The notes: generated from the sequence alone by a model not told the origin. Shown: positions 10,885 through 28,155, numbered from the stretch's first letter. The stretch is DNA of 64,000 nt from Mycolicibacterium sp. P1-5 (GCF_008329565.1 NZ_NPKT01000004.1:238888-302887), one strand, 5' to 3'. Program-made: numbers and translations.

Positions 10885-11714
10885 CTCGGAGTTCCGGGAT
10901 GCGCGGCGAAGAAGTCCCACATCTTCTCCGTGGCGAACGAGGGCCAGTCGTGTTCGCCGCCGGCCACGGTGATCAGCTCGACACTGCGCCCGCTCGGGCA
11001 GTTCGCCAACGACGTCGTCAGATCTCCGTCGACGTTCGTCGTCGGAGGTTCGCATTGATCGACGTTGCGCCAGAAGGCGTTCACATCCGGCGGCGTCATG
11101 GTCGGGATCGGGAGCACGGTTCCGGGTTGGCCGTCGTAGCGCACCAATCGGTCGTCGGTGCCGTGGATGTGCAGCACCGACGTCGGGTGCGGCGTCGGGC
11201 ACGCCGCGAGCAGTGTCGCGGCGTCCGGTCCGATGGCCGCGAAAAGGCCGGTGTTGCAAGCCAATTTGTAGGCCATGATGCCGCCGTTGCTGATGCCGGC
11301 GGCATAGATGCGGGTCCTGTCGATGCCCAGGTGCTCGGTGATGTTCTGCACGGCGGCGGTGATGAAGCCGAGGTCGTCGACCTTGTCCTCACTGGCCTTT
11401 CCGCAACACCCGTCGGCGTTCCACGATTCACCAACGCCGTCGGGATAGGCGACCACGAACTTGGCGGAGTCGGCCTTCTCGTTCCAGCCGTATTGCCGCT
11501 GCGCCTGCTCGGCGCTGCCAGTCCAGCCGTGCAACATCACCACCAGCGGCGCCGACGGCGGCAGGCCCTCCGGAACATAGAGCCGATAGACGCGATCCAC
11601 ACCGCCGACGTTGATCCGGTGCACGCTGGCGCCCGGCGCAAAGCCGGTCGCGACGGACGCGCAGGCCACCACCAGGCACAGCGCCATCATCAGCGCGAGT
11701 CGACGAACCCACAC
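10881..11714 (-). CDS. lpqP: Lipoprotein esterase LpqP (PHB depolymerase/feruloyl esterase type)
   Basis: This 277-residue exported esterase belongs to the polyhydroxybutyrate depolymerase/feruloyl esterase family. The signal peptide ends in the lipobox VVAC. The oxyanion region MLHGWTG, nucleophile GISNGG, acid HGTDD and histidine GGEHDW complete the alpha/beta-hydrolase triad. It starts two bases after the nfo stop codon, so they are probably co-transcribed. Position matches Rv0671. The natural ester substrate is unknown. Confidence 0.9.
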   Translation of the reverse strand: MWVRRLALMMALCLVVACASVATGFAPGASVHRINVGGVDRVYRLYVPEGLPPSAPLVVMLHGWTGSAEQAQRQYGWNEKADSAKFVVAYPDGVGESWNADGCCGKASEDKVDDLGFITAAVQNITEHLGIDRTRIYAAGISNGGIMAYKLACNTGLFAAIGPDAATLLAACPTPHPTSVLHIHGTDDRLVRYDGQPGTVLPIPTMTPPDVNAFWRNVDQCEPPTTNVDGDLTTSLANCPSGRSVELITVAGGEHDWPSFATEKMWDFFAAHPGTPS

Positions 11715-11716
11715 GG

Positions 11717-12469
11717 TCAGCTGAGGTGTTCCCGGAGAAAGGCGATGTCGTCCTTGCGGCCCTCGTCGGCCGTCTCACAAATCACCGGTGCGTCCGCCGC
11801 CTCAACCACCGCCACCAGAAGTTGCGGATCGATTTGTCCTGTACCGAAATTGGCGTGCCGGTCGGCACCGGATCCCTTCGCGTCGCGGGAATCGTTGCAG
11901 TGCACCAGGTCGATGCGGCCGGTGATCGCCTTGATGCGCTCGACGGCGTCTATCAGCTCCTCGCCCGCCGCCCAGGCATGGCAGGTGTCCAGGCAGAACC
12001 CGATGCCGGTATCGGCGATCCGCTCCCACAGCCGGGCGATGGTGTCAAAGTGGCGCGCCATCGCGTGATCGCCGCCGGCGGTGTTCTCCAGATACACCGG
12101 GACGTCGGTTTCGAGGTACTGCAGGGCCTTGACCCAGCGCTCGAAACCGGCCTCCATGTCGTTGTCGTCGGCGTGGCCGCCGTGCACGATCACGGCGGTC
12201 GCATCGATCTCGGCGGCGGCGTCGCAGGTGTCCTGCAGGATTTTGCGCGACGGGATCCGCACCCGGTTGTTGGCCGACGCCACGTTGATCAGATACGGCG
12301 CATGCACATACAGCGGGACCGACGACGCCTTGAGCGCCTCGGCGTCGTCGCGCGGCTTGGGCTTCTTCCAGCTCTGCGGGTTGCCGAGGAAGAACTGCAC
12401 CGCCTCGGCGCCGTCAGCCGCCGCGGCGGCCAGCGGGTCGTCGCCGTGGACATGGGAACCGATGAGCAC
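11717..12469 (-). CDS. nfo: Deoxyribonuclease IV (endonuclease IV, AP endonuclease)
   Basis: This 250-residue base-excision-repair enzyme cuts DNA at abasic sites. Family metal-binding segments are visible: [52 protein letters not shown] (several consecutive motifs) and ICET. The GTG start (VLIGSHVHG) lies 41 bases after the reductase gene, and the stop is two bases before lpqP. It corresponds to Rv0670 (end). Confidence 0.95.
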   Translation of the reverse strand: MLIGSHVHGDDPLAAAAADGAEAVQFFLGNPQSWKKPKPRDDAEALKASSVPLYVHAPYLINVASANNRVRIPSRKILQDTCDAAAEIDATAVIVHGGHADDNDMEAGFERWVKALQYLETDVPVYLENTAGGDHAMARHFDTIARLWERIADTGIGFCLDTCHAWAAGEELIDAVERIKAITGRIDLVHCNDSRDAKGSGADRHANFGTGQIDPQLLVAVVEAADAPVICETADEGRKDDIAFLREHLS

Positions 12470-12510
12470 GTGTCGAGTCTAGGCACGTGTACCGACGCCG
12501 CGCACAGCCG

Positions 12511-13158
12511 TCATCTTCGCCAGAACAGGTGATGGGTGACCCCACTCGGGCTGGGCACCACCTCGTGGTGGAACTGGTCGTCGAGTTCGTCCGGCGACGC
12601 CCAGAGCCGCGAGCCGGCGCCGATCTCCACGTCGGCGACCGCCACGTGGAGGGTGTCGACCAAACCGGCGTCGAGGAATTGCCGCACGGTCGTCGCGCCA
12701 CCGCCGAGCCGGACGTCCTTGCCACCAGCGGCTTCCTTCGCCTGCTCCAGAACGCTCGCCGGGTCATCGGAAACGAAGTGGAACGTGGTCTCCCCCAGGG
12801 TCAGCGACGGGCGCTCGTGATGGGTCATGACGAATACCGGCGTATGGAAGGGCGGCTCGTCGCCCCACCAGCCCTGCCACTCCCGGTGGTCCTGCCACGG
12901 GCCGCGATAGGGGCTGAACTTGTTGCGGCCCATGATCTCTGCGCCGATATTGTTCGTGAAGTCGCGGGTGAAGTAGTCGTCGAGGCCGCGCGTCCCGCCC
13001 GGCTCGCGGCGGCCCACCCAACTGGCCGTCGCGCCTACCCAGGCGAACAGGGCAGGCTGGTCGGCGTCGCCGAACGGCCGCTCGAAGCACTGATTGAGCC
13101 CGGCGCCGAACCCGTCGCGCGACAGCATGAAGTTGTGGACTCGGAGCAGTTGGGTCAC
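12511..13158 (-). CDS. RibD/DHFR-like reductase family protein
   Basis: This 215-residue protein has the dihydrofolate-reductase-like fold of the RibD C-terminal family. It shows an MLSRDGFGAG start, NNIGAEIMGRNKF, and KDVRLGGGATTVRQFLDAGLVD, the usual NADPH-binding segment. Enzymes of this family reduce varied substrates and the substrate here is unknown. It lies in the gap between rpoC and nfo on the same strand, downstream of the rpoBC terminator. Confidence 0.85.
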   Translation of the reverse strand: MTQLLRVHNFMLSRDGFGAGLNQCFERPFGDADQPALFAWVGATASWVGRREPGGTRGLDDYFTRDFTNNIGAEIMGRNKFSPYRGPWQDHREWQGWWGDEPPFHTPVFVMTHHERPSLTLGETTFHFVSDDPASVLEQAKEAAGGKDVRLGGGATTVRQFLDAGLVDTLHVAVADVEIGAGSRLWASPDELDDQFHHEVVPSPSGVTHHLFWRR

Positions 13159-13297
13159 GCGTTCCTCCTGGAATTCGTCGACAGTCAGAAGATAGACCCC
13201 AGGCCGCGGCCGAACTCATCGCGGCAGTCGCCGAGCGTGACGCCAGGGTGACCCTCGGCGCCGAAACGCGCCCTGGCGTTACGTTCGGCGAACGAAA

Positions 13298-13321
13298 AAG
13301 CCCCCGCCGAAGCGGGGGCTT
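13298..13321 (-). terminator. Strong terminator after rpoC
   Basis: A perfect 10-base stem (13298-13307 with 13312-13321) closes a four-base loop. Read on the minus strand the loop is TTCG, the stable UUCG tetraloop, and TTTTTC overlaps and follows the stem. It lies 23 bases after the rpoC stop codon. Confidence 0.9.
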
Positions 13322-13344
13322 TCTCTCGTGCACAGAGAAGGTGA

Positions 13345-17325
<3,981 letters not shown>

Positions 17326-17361
17326 CTAGAAAAAATACTTAGCGCCGCGGCTCCGCCGCGA

Positions 17362-21147
<3,786 letters not shown>

Positions 21148-21176
21148 AGACTGACCCGTTTGCGCCTTTCCGTCAA
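21148..21176 (-). promoter_or_regulatory. rpoB: Candidate rpoBC promoter
   Basis: On the minus strand TTGACG and CAGTCT are separated by 17 bases. The -35 matches the sigma-A consensus well; the -10 keeps only the A at position 2 and the T at position 6. It is the best promoter match in the region between the hydrolase gene and rpoB. Confidence 0.45.
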
Positions 21177-21236
21177 GGGATGACGCGGCGTTTGGTGTGG
21201 ATTATTGCCGGTTGGCCCACCTCGGCCGTCGGCGTA

Positions 21237-23696
21237 TCACGCGACGTCGACCGGAGGCGTAGCCGACAGCGTCGCTCCCCCCGCCTCACCCAGGACGATC
21301 GGCTGGTTGGGCACGTAGGTGCCGTCGTTCGGGCTGCCGTAAATGCCGTAAACCGGATCGGTCGGTCCCTTGCCGGCGTAGATGTCGTTGATCCACCCGG
21401 AGGCGAACGTCCGCACCGCGGTTTTGGCGCCGGGCGGGGACGGCCTGACGATGATCGAGCTGAGCAACTCGCCGAGCCACGCGAACGGGCTGCCACCGGC
21501 GATGACATCGGTGTGCGAACCGTTGTTGATCTGCACCCCGTAGAACTGGTCGCCGTAGAAGGCCCCCATCAACTGGGTCGCCACCCCGAAGGCGTTCCAG
21601 GACTGCGGCGGGGCAGCGATCTGATAGTCCGGGATACCGGCCCCGGCCAGTGCCGTGAGCGATTCGGTGAACAGCGGGTCGCGGGAGACGCCGTCGAACA
21701 TCACCACGCCGAGCAGGTTGTCCTTCTGGTCGGTCGCAGTGATCAGCGCACCGACCGCGGTGGCGAAGTTGCCGCCTGCCGAATGACCGGTGAGCAGGAA
21801 CTTGTCCGGCAGAGCACCGCTCAGACCGGCGGCGTTGGCGCTGATGTTCAGAGCCGAGCGGCTGCCCTGGAACATCTGCGCCACCGCCTCGCGCATCGGC
21901 TCACCCCCGAGATAGCACCCCGGGCACAGCGGGGTGTCGAACCAGAAGATGTCGGGCACCACGACGATGCTGTTGGTCTGCTGGGCCAGCTGTACGGCCA
22001 TGTCGCCGTACCAGTCGTTGAAGCCGAGGAACCCGTGCTGCAACCAGATGACGCCGTTGGCCGCGACGGTGCCGTCGGCCTGGGTCGGGAAGTACCAGTT
22101 GGCTGGGGCGGCATAGCCGTTCGGGCCGCACGGGATGTCGAGCACTGCCGAGCCGGTGCGCACACCGGTGACGCCATTGCCGACGGAGACGACAGCGGTG
22201 TTGGGGTCCAAACCGTTGTTGCCGCTGTTGACCGGTGTCGGCAAGTGGAAGCCGAAGAACCCGCCGACGGTGTCCATCAAAGCCTTGACGAGGTAGTCGC
22301 CGAACGACAGCTGATTGGCCCCGGCTGCGGGCAGGCCGACGGCGGCGGTGGAACCCATGATGATCTGCTGGTTCGACGCGGCGTACAGGCCGTACAGCGG
22401 AGCCTCGGGAGTGGCGCCGGCGTACATGTCGTTGATCCAGCCGTTGCTCAACGTGTAGACCGCTGCCGTGTTCCCGGCCGGCACAACCTTGGTCACCAGC
22501 TGCAGCACCGCGTCGAACAGCGGGTTGACCCCCAGCATCGCGTCGACGTGCGAGCCGTTCTGCAGCACGACACCGATGAATGCGCCCGGCAGCGCGCTCG
22601 CCAGCACATTGGTGGTCGCACCGAAGAGGTTCCAGCTCTGCGCCGGCGCGGCGATCTGGTAGATCGGCTTGTTCGCTGCTGCGAGGTCGGCGACCTCGCT
22701 GGCGAAGGTTCCGTCCAGGGCGCCGTTCGAAACACCGTCGAACATGACCACCCCCACCAGATCGGCCGGGTCGTAGGTGGTGTCAGCACCGCTGAGGTAG
22801 TCGTCGGCGACAGCGGTCGCAAAGCCACCACCCGCCGAGTGACCGGCCAGCACGAACCGTTCCGGGAGTGCGGTCCCGGTGAATCCCGCGGCGGCGGCGC
22901 TGCTGAGCAGGGTCGCGCGGTTCGGTCCGAGCAGTGCTGCCGCGTCCTGTTCAGTCACCTGACAGGTGAGGCAGCCGCCCCCCGCCAAGGCGAACGGGAT
23001 GGAGGACAGGGTCGGCGCCACCACGATGCTGTTGGTCTGCATCGCCAAGTCAGTGGCCAGGGCCGAGTAGAAGGTGTTGGTGGCCCCGAACCCGTGCTGA
23101 AGCCAGACGACACCTTGGGCGTCGACGCTCCCGTCGGCCTGAGTCGGGAAGTACCAGTCCGCGGCGACCGTGTTGCCGATGAACGCACCGGGAAGCACCA
23201 GTCCGGAATGCCCGACGATCACACCGGTGACGCCGTTGGTCGGCGCGACGGGCAACGTGGGCGACGCGTTGACCACAGCGCTCGGGCCGGTGGTAGCGGC
23301 GGCGGTGGTGCGCGCCGCCCCCAGGCCGGCGAGCACGTTGAGCACGGCGCCGGCAAGAAGATCCGACGCCGGTGCCACATCCGACGCGGGGACCGGCCTC
23401 ATCACTGCGCGCCGCGAGGTGCCGACGGCACCAGTCACGGTCGTCGGGGGCGCCAGAACCGTCGGGGTGGCCTTCCGTCCGGCCAGCGGTGAGCGCGCGG
23501 CGGCCGGCGCTGCGGTTGCGCGGCGGCTCGCACCGGTGGACTTGCCGGCGGCCGAAGATGACGAATTCGACGATGCCTTGGGATGACTCCCGCTGTCGTC
23601 GTTATCGGCATGGGCCACACCCGATCCCGACAGCAGTGCCGCACCTAACCCCACCACCATCGCGCCGGTGCCCAACAAGACCTGCCGTTGCGTCAT
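21237..23696 (-). CDS. Secreted tandem alpha/beta-hydrolase, two similar halves
   Basis: This 819-residue exported protein has a signal peptide (LLGTGAMVVGLGAALLSGSG then VAHA), a Ser/Ala/Pro-rich linker of about 100 residues, and two similar alpha/beta-hydrolase halves. The first nucleophile elbow GHSAGGGFATAV is near residue 285. The second, GHSAGGNFATAV, is near 636. Both halves share QTNSIVV, NGSH(V/T)D and SGWIND/SNGWIND segments, indicating an internal duplication. The ATG has GGGGAGG upstream. It has no close functional match I can name; a polyester, lipid or cell-wall ester hydrolase is plausible. It lies upstream of rpoB on the same strand. Confidence 0.8.
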   Translation of the reverse strand: MTQRQVLLGTGAMVVGLGAALLSGSGVAHADNDDSGSHPKASSNSSSSAAGKSTGASRRATAAPAAARSPLAGRKATPTVLAPPTTVTGAVGTSRRAVMRPVPASDVAPASDLLAGAVLNVLAGLGAARTTAAATTGPSAVVNASPTLPVAPTNGVTGVIVGHSGLVLPGAFIGNTVAADWYFPTQADGSVDAQGVVWLQHGFGATNTFYSALATDLAMQTNSIVVAPTLSSIPFALAGGGCLTCQVTEQDAAALLGPNRATLLSSAAAAGFTGTALPERFVLAGHSAGGGFATAVADDYLSGADTTYDPADLVGVVMFDGVSNGALDGTFASEVADLAAANKPIYQIAAPAQSWNLFGATTNVLASALPGAFIGVVLQNGSHVDAMLGVNPLFDAVLQLVTKVVPAGNTAAVYTLSNGWINDMYAGATPEAPLYGLYAASNQQIIMGSTAAVGLPAAGANQLSFGDYLVKALMDTVGGFFGFHLPTPVNSGNNGLDPNTAVVSVGNGVTGVRTGSAVLDIPCGPNGYAAPANWYFPTQADGTVAANGVIWLQHGFLGFNDWYGDMAVQLAQQTNSIVVVPDIFWFDTPLCPGCYLGGEPMREAVAQMFQGSRSALNISANAAGLSGALPDKFLLTGHSAGGNFATAVGALITATDQKDNLLGVVMFDGVSRDPLFTESLTALAGAGIPDYQIAAPPQSWNAFGVATQLMGAFYGDQFYGVQINNGSHTDVIAGGSPFAWLGELLSSIIVRPSPPGAKTAVRTFASGWINDIYAGKGPTDPVYGIYGSPNDGTYVPNQPIVLGEAGGATLSATPPVDVA

Positions 23697-23784
23697 CGCT
23701 GACCCGCCTCCCCGAAATTGACGATCAGGCAAAGGCTATCCGAGCGAACCAAGGCAAATGAGTGAATTGGCCAACCAGGCCGAA

Positions 23785-23826
23785 AAGCGAAGGGCCCCAA
23801 TCGTTTCCGATTGGGGCCCTTCGCTT
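23785..23826 (-). terminator. Terminator hairpin after mkl/mceG
   Basis: Two perfect 19-base arms (23785-23803 and 23808-23826) flank a four-base loop. The hairpin lies 19 bases past the Mkl stop codon on the minus strand and separates it from the tandem hydrolase gene. Only a short T run (read TTTTC) follows it, but the stem is very stable. Confidence 0.8.
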
Positions 23827-23845
23827 GATGCCTAACTCAGATCAG

Positions 23846-24865
23846 TTAGCTCTCTTCGCCGGCGAAGGTGTGCGACCGCAGCTTGTGGGTGCCTTCGAGG
23901 TCGTCGCGGATGGCTTCCTGGGCGGCCGGGGGCAGGGTGTGTAGGATCTGGCGCACCCGCTCCTGGCGGCGGCGCACGGCGTCGCGTTCCGGGATGCCCG
24001 GGGTGACCGTCAGCTGCGGCGGCACACCCTCGATTTCTTCGACGCCACCATCGTGGTGACCGGCGTCGACCATGGCCTGCTCTTCGGCCATCGTCGACTC
24101 GTCCTTCTCCTCCGACATACCGATCGGGCCGATCCGGCGGCCGTTGAGGAACTGACGCACCACCGGCTCGTCACTGGTCAGCAGCACTTCGCGGGGGCCG
24201 AACATGACCAGGTGCTTGCGGAAGAGCATGCCGATGTTGTCGGGCACCGTGCGGGCGATGTTGATGTTGTGCGTCACGATCAGGATCGTGGCGTCGATCT
24301 GAGCGTTGATGTCGATCAGCAGCTGGCTCAGGTAGGCGGTGCGCACCGGATCCAGACCCGAGTCGGGCTCGTCGCAGAGGATGATCTGCGGGTCTAGGAC
24401 CAGCGACCGCGCCAGCCCGGCGCGCTTGCGCATGCCGCCGGAGATCTCACCGGGGAACTTGTTCTCATCGCCACCCAAGCCGACCATGTCGAGCTTTTCC
24501 ATGACGATCTGGCGGATCTCGCTTTCCTTCTTCTTCGTGTGCTCACGAAGCGGGAATGCGGTGTTATCGAACAGGCTCATCGAGCCGAACAGTGCGCCGT
24601 CCTGGAACATGACACCGAACAGCGTGCGGATCTCGTAGAGCTCTTTGGCCGAGCACTCGATGATGTTGGTGCCGTCGACGATGATCTTGCCGCGCTCCGG
24701 GCGCAGCAGACCGATCAACGACTTCAAGAACACGGACTTACCGGTACCCGACGGGCCCAGCAGCACGCTGACCTCACCGGCGGGGACATCGAGGGTCACG
24801 TCCTCCCAAATTCGCTGGGAACCGAACGACTTCGTCAACCCCTCGACCTGAATACCAATACCCAC
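23846..24865 (-). CDS. mkl: Mce-transporter ATPase MceG (Mkl)
   Basis: This 339-residue ABC ATPase energises the mycobacterial Mce lipid and sterol importers. Walker A is GPSGTGKS, the signature is SGGMRKRAGLARS, and Walker B is ILCDEPDSGLDP. The C-terminal extension characteristic of MceG includes RRIGPIGMSEEKDESTMAEE. The GTG at 24865 has GGAAGG seven bases upstream and gives the N-terminus MGIGIQVEGLTKSFG. It stands alone between terminators, distant from any mce operon, as in M. tuberculosis Rv0655. Confidence 0.95.
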   Translation of the reverse strand: MGIGIQVEGLTKSFGSQRIWEDVTLDVPAGEVSVLLGPSGTGKSVFLKSLIGLLRPERGKIIVDGTNIIECSAKELYEIRTLFGVMFQDGALFGSMSLFDNTAFPLREHTKKKESEIRQIVMEKLDMVGLGGDENKFPGEISGGMRKRAGLARSLVLDPQIILCDEPDSGLDPVRTAYLSQLLIDINAQIDATILIVTHNINIARTVPDNIGMLFRKHLVMFGPREVLLTSDEPVVRQFLNGRRIGPIGMSEEKDESTMAEEQAMVDAGHHDGGVEEIEGVPPQLTVTPGIPERDAVRRRQERVRQILHTLPPAAQEAIRDDLEGTHKLRSHTFAGEES

Positions 24866-25017
24866 GCCATGTCCTTCCGCCCACACCGGTCAACCACTGC
24901 CGCGATGGCCTGTGGTTTGAGTCACTGTAGCGCACCCGGATTGGTGCCACTCAGTTTGTGCACCTAGCTGTTATTGACGATCTCGGCAGCCCGTTGCCAA
25001 CGTGGCTCGAGACAAGA

Positions 25018-25053
25018 AAATCCCCCGCGAGCACGTAGGCCCGCGGGGGATTT
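25018..25053 (-). terminator. Terminator after rplL
   Basis: Perfect 12-base arms (25018-25029 and 25042-25053) enclose a 12-base loop. The stem is GC-rich and its minus-strand end is TTTTC. It is 14 bases beyond the rplL stop codon. Confidence 0.85.
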
Positions 25054-25067
25054 CCGTCGAAACAGAG

Positions 25068-25457
25068 TTACTTGACGGTGACGGTCGCGCCGGCAGCCTC
25101 GAGCTTGGACTTGGCTTCCTCGGCGGCGTCCTTGTTGACCTTCTCGAGCAGCGGCTTGGGAGCGCCGTCGACGAGATCCTTGGCTTCCTTGAGGCCCAGG
25201 CCCGAGACGATCTCGCGGACCACCTTGATGACGCCGATCTTCTTGTCGCCGGCACCCTCGAGGATGACGTCGAACTCGGACTGCTCCTCGGCGGCCTCGG
25301 CCGGGGCGCCACCGGCGGGGCCGGCAGCCGCGACGGCGACCGGGGCGGCGGCGGTGACGTCGAAGGTCTCCTCGAACACCTTCACGAACTCAGAGAGCTC
25401 GAGCAGGGTGAGCTCCTTGAAGGCGTCGATCAGTTCGTCAGTGGACAGCTTTGCCAT
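25068..25457 (-). CDS. rplL: 50S ribosomal protein L7/L12
   Basis: This 129-residue ribosomal stalk protein recruits translation factors. The N-terminal dimerisation part ([20 protein letters not shown]) is followed by the Ala/Gly-rich hinge. The C-terminal domain contains [11 protein letters not shown] and [16 protein letters not shown]. It lies 30 bases downstream of rplJ and is followed by a terminator. Confidence 0.98.
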   Translation of the reverse strand: MAKLSTDELIDAFKELTLLELSEFVKVFEETFDVTAAAPVAVAAAGPAGGAPAEAAEEQSEFDVILEGAGDKKIGVIKVVREIVSGLGLKEAKDLVDGAPKPLLEKVNKDAAEEAKSKLEAAGATVTVK

Positions 25458-25487
25458 GGTGATTCCTTATCTCTAACTGTGGGTGGT

Positions 25488-26024
25488 TTATGCGGCGTCG
25501 GAGTTTTCCGAGCCGGCCTTCTTCTCTTGCAGAGCTGCGGCCAGGCGAGCGACCTGGGACGCGGGGGCGATGAACAGCGCCGCGGCCTGGGACTGCTTCG
25601 CCTTCAGTGCGCCGGCGACGCGCGACAGCAGCACCTCGCGCGACTCCAGGTCGGCGATCCGCTCGACCTCGGACACGGACAGCGCCTTGCCGTCCATGTA
25701 GCCGCCCTTGATGACGAGCGCCTTGTTGTCCTTGGCGAACTTCTTGATTGCCTTGGCAGCGTCGACGGGCTCGCCGTTGATGAACGCGATGGCGGTCGGG
25801 CCGGCGAACAATTCGTCGAGGCCCTCGATACCGGCCTCGGTCGCCGCACGCTTCACCAAGGTGTTCTTGGCGACGGTGTACGACGCACCTGCGCCCAGCG
25901 ACCTGCGCAGCTCGGCAAGATTGGACACCGTCAGGCCGCGGTACTCGGTGACGACGGTGGCCGCCGCCTCCTTGAACTTCTCGGCGATGTCGGCGACCGC
26001 GGTGGCCTTGTCAGCCTTGGCCAT
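25488..26024 (-). CDS. rplJ: 50S ribosomal protein L10
   Basis: This 178-residue protein is the base of the L7/L12 stalk. It begins [17 protein letters not shown] and contains [15 protein letters not shown] and [12 protein letters not shown], typical of L10. GAGGAGG precedes the start. L10, with L7/L12, is known in other bacteria to repress its own mRNA through a leader; a candidate leader is listed upstream. Confidence 0.97.
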   Translation of the reverse strand: MAKADKATAVADIAEKFKEAAATVVTEYRGLTVSNLAELRRSLGAGASYTVAKNTLVKRAATEAGIEGLDELFAGPTAIAFINGEPVDAAKAIKKFAKDNKALVIKGGYMDGKALSVSEVERIADLESREVLLSRVAGALKAKQSQAAALFIAPASQVARLAAALQEKKAGSENSDAA

Positions 26025-26150
26025 GCTTGCCTCCTCGTGATGGATTCACCGCCGGAGGCCTGGAAAACACAAACGCCCCGACACAGGACAGGTCGGGGCG
26101 CAGAAAGTACTGGTACCTCGTCCTCCTGCGTGGGCCGCCCGGGAATCCGG
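26025..26150 (-). promoter_or_regulatory. Candidate L10 leader RNA with attenuator-like hairpin
   Basis: Upstream of rplJ on the minus strand, perfect arms CGCCCCGAC and GTCGGGGCG (26074-26082 and 26092-26100) form a hairpin. TTTGTGTTTT follows directly, resembling an intrinsic terminator. A conserved-looking GAGGTACCAG stretch lies before it. This is the place where L10 leaders occur in other bacteria. The fold was not computed. Confidence 0.55.
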
Positions 26151-26362
26151 GACCTTCAACCGATTGCTCGGTGACCGACGGTCTTCGGTGGAACCGGCCA
26201 AGAATAGCGTGGCGCCCGGCCGAACTCCTAATCCGCGCGAGCAGACGCACAATCGCACAAATTGGCGCCGCAGCGTGCGAGTCTGCGTCTGCTCGCGGCG
26301 GTTATGCACAGCGTCGAAGCCGGCCGAATACCCGATCTCGGCAAATCCGTGACCCTACTTGC

Positions 26363-27244
26363 GTGAACGCCGCGGCAGCCGCCCTGCTCGACCGCACTGG
26401 TGGCATCGCCACCGCAGCACAGCTCCTGACGGTGATGACCCGCCAACAGCTCGACGTTCAGGTTCGGAATGGCAGCTTGGTCCGGGTTTGGTACGGGGTC
26501 TACTCGCGCGCCATGCCGGACCTCATCGGGCGGCTGGGCGCTTTGGACGTCGCCATGGGCCGACCGGTGGTCGCGTCGATGGGCACCGCCGCCGCGCTGT
26601 ACGGCTTCGACACTGAAAACACCACTGCGGTCCACGTACTGGATCCGGGTGTGCGAATGCGGCCCACGACCGGTCTTGTGGTCCATCAACGAACCGCCTC
26701 GCCCGTGCAGTGGGTTGCAGGCCGGCGCGCGACAGCGCCCGCGTGGACCGCGGTAGAGGTGGCACGACAACTGCGCCGGCCACGGGCGCTCGCCACGCTC
26801 GACGCCGCCTTGCGATCGCGGTGGTGCACGTCAGGTGACCTCGAGCGGGCCGTTCTTCGACAACGGGGCCGACGAGGAATCACGGCCGTTCGCGAGCTGC
26901 TGCCGTTCGCCGACGCGCGCGCTGAGTCGGCGATGGAGAGCGAAGCCCGGCTGGTGATGCTTGACCATGGGCTTCCCAGGCCCGAGCTTCAGTTCACGAT
27001 CAGCTCACCAAACGGACAGCGCTGGCGAGTGGACTTCGCGTGGCCAGCCGCACGGGTTGCGGCCGAATACGAAAGCGTCGAATGGCATGCCGGCCGAGCC
27101 GAGATGCTCCGAGACAAGGTGCGATTCGCAGGCGTTCAAGAGCTGGGTTGGACGGTCGTCCCGATCGTCGTCCACGACGTTCGCCGCCAGCCGCATCGCC
27201 TCGCGGAGCGGATCGCCGGCCACCTCGCCCGGGGCACGATCTAG
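26363..27244 (+). CDS. AbiEi-like antitoxin-domain/DUF559-type protein
   Basis: This is a 293-residue protein. The first 80 residues form a winged-helix AbiEi-type region (GGIATAAQLLTVMTRQQLDVQVRNG and LVRVWYGVYS, consecutive). The C-terminal part has a Vsr/DUF559 nuclease-like pattern, RVDFAWPAARVAAEYES with downstream DKVRFAGVQELGWTVVPIV. Such proteins are common orphans in actinobacteria and their function is not established. The GTG start was chosen at the beginning of the conserved region. It has no adjacent toxin; an AbiEii-like protein is 6.5 kb away. Confidence 0.75.
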   Translation: MNAAAAALLDRTGGIATAAQLLTVMTRQQLDVQVRNGSLVRVWYGVYSRAMPDLIGRLGALDVAMGRPVVASMGTAAALYGFDTENTTAVHVLDPGVRMRPTTGLVVHQRTASPVQWVAGRRATAPAWTAVEVARQLRRPRALATLDAALRSRWCTSGDLERAVLRQRGRRGITAVRELLPFADARAESAMESEARLVMLDHGLPRPELQFTISSPNGQRWRVDFAWPAARVAAEYESVEWHAGRAEMLRDKVRFAGVQELGWTVVPIVVHDVRRQPHRLAERIAGHLARGTI

Positions 27245-27257
27245 AGCGCGAGCAGCG

Positions 27258-28154
27258 TCAATCACGCAGCAGCGCCGCCGCGCCGACCAGGCCGGCCTCC
27301 CCGCCCAACGCGGCGGGCACTACCCGCAGCCCCGATAAGAACTCCAGTCCGGCGTAGGTGCCCAACTCCTCACGCAATGGGTCGAACAACACCGGTCCGG
27401 CCTTGGCCACGCCGCCACCGAGGACGACCAGGTCGAGATCGCAGACAGCGCCCACCGAGGCGATCATCGCCGCGATCGCACGGGCTCCGCGACGAAATGC
27501 CTTCAGCCCCAATTTATTTCCGGCAGCAGCAGCGTCGGCCAGCTCCTTGGCATCGGCCCCGGTCCAGCCCCGCGATCGGGCCCATTGCGCCAGGTGCGGT
27601 CCGCTGGCGATCGCCTCGACGCAGCCGCGGGCACCGCAGACGCATGGCGGTCCTTCGGTGTCGACGACGACGTGACCGACGTGACCGGCATTGCCGGTAC
27701 GCCCGTGGTAGGGCGCTCCGTCGAGGACGAGTCCCCCACCGATTCCGGTGGACACCACCATGCCGAGCAGGAACGCCGCGCCCTGACCGGCGCCGCGCCA
27801 GTGCTCTCCCAGCGCCATGCACAGCCCGTCACCGCCCAGGCGCACCGGCACATCGGGGATGGCCGCCGCCACCCGTTCGACGACCGGGAAGCCACGCCAG
27901 GCGGGAATGTTGATCGGGCTGATGGTCCCGTCGGGCCCGTGGATCGGGCCCGCTGACGAGATGCCGACCCCGTCGACTGCACCGCCCGCCTCGGCGAGGG
28001 TGTCGGCGATCGTGCGACGGGCCGCGGCCCACACGTGTTCGGGGTCGTCCGTGTGTGGTGTGAGCTGACGAGTCTCGTACTGCAGGCGACCGTCGGGGTC
28101 GACCAGGCCGGCGGCGATCTTGGTGCCGCCGATGTCCAGGACCAGTGCTGTCAT
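27258..28154 (-). CDS. ROK family sugar kinase
   Basis: This 298-residue protein starts LVLDIGGTKIAAGLVD (ATP-binding DIGGTK motif). It has the ROK signature with GMVVSTGIGGGLVLDG and the zinc site GHVGHVVVDTEGPPCVCGARGCVE, read as adjacent segments. It probably phosphorylates glucose or a related sugar. It lies just downstream of the mannosidase and its small partner, so it may act on released monosaccharides. It corresponds to Rv0650. The ATG at 28154 gives the clean family N-terminus. Confidence 0.92.
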   Translation of the reverse strand: MTALVLDIGGTKIAAGLVDPDGRLQYETRQLTPHTDDPEHVWAAARRTIADTLAEAGGAVDGVGISSAGPIHGPDGTISPINIPAWRGFPVVERVAAAIPDVPVRLGGDGLCMALGEHWRGAGQGAAFLLGMVVSTGIGGGLVLDGAPYHGRTGNAGHVGHVVVDTEGPPCVCGARGCVEAIASGPHLAQWARSRGWTGADAKELADAAAAGNKLGLKAFRRGARAIAAMIASVGAVCDLDLVVLGGGVAKAGPVLFDPLREELGTYAGLEFLSGLRVVPAALGGEAGLVGAAALLRD

Positions 28155-28155
28155 G

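Noticed and set aside
21180..23492. A 770-codon open frame opposite the tandem hydrolase
   Set aside because: The minus-strand frame has signal peptide and catalytic motifs; the opposite one is low-complexity Arg/Gly-rich.
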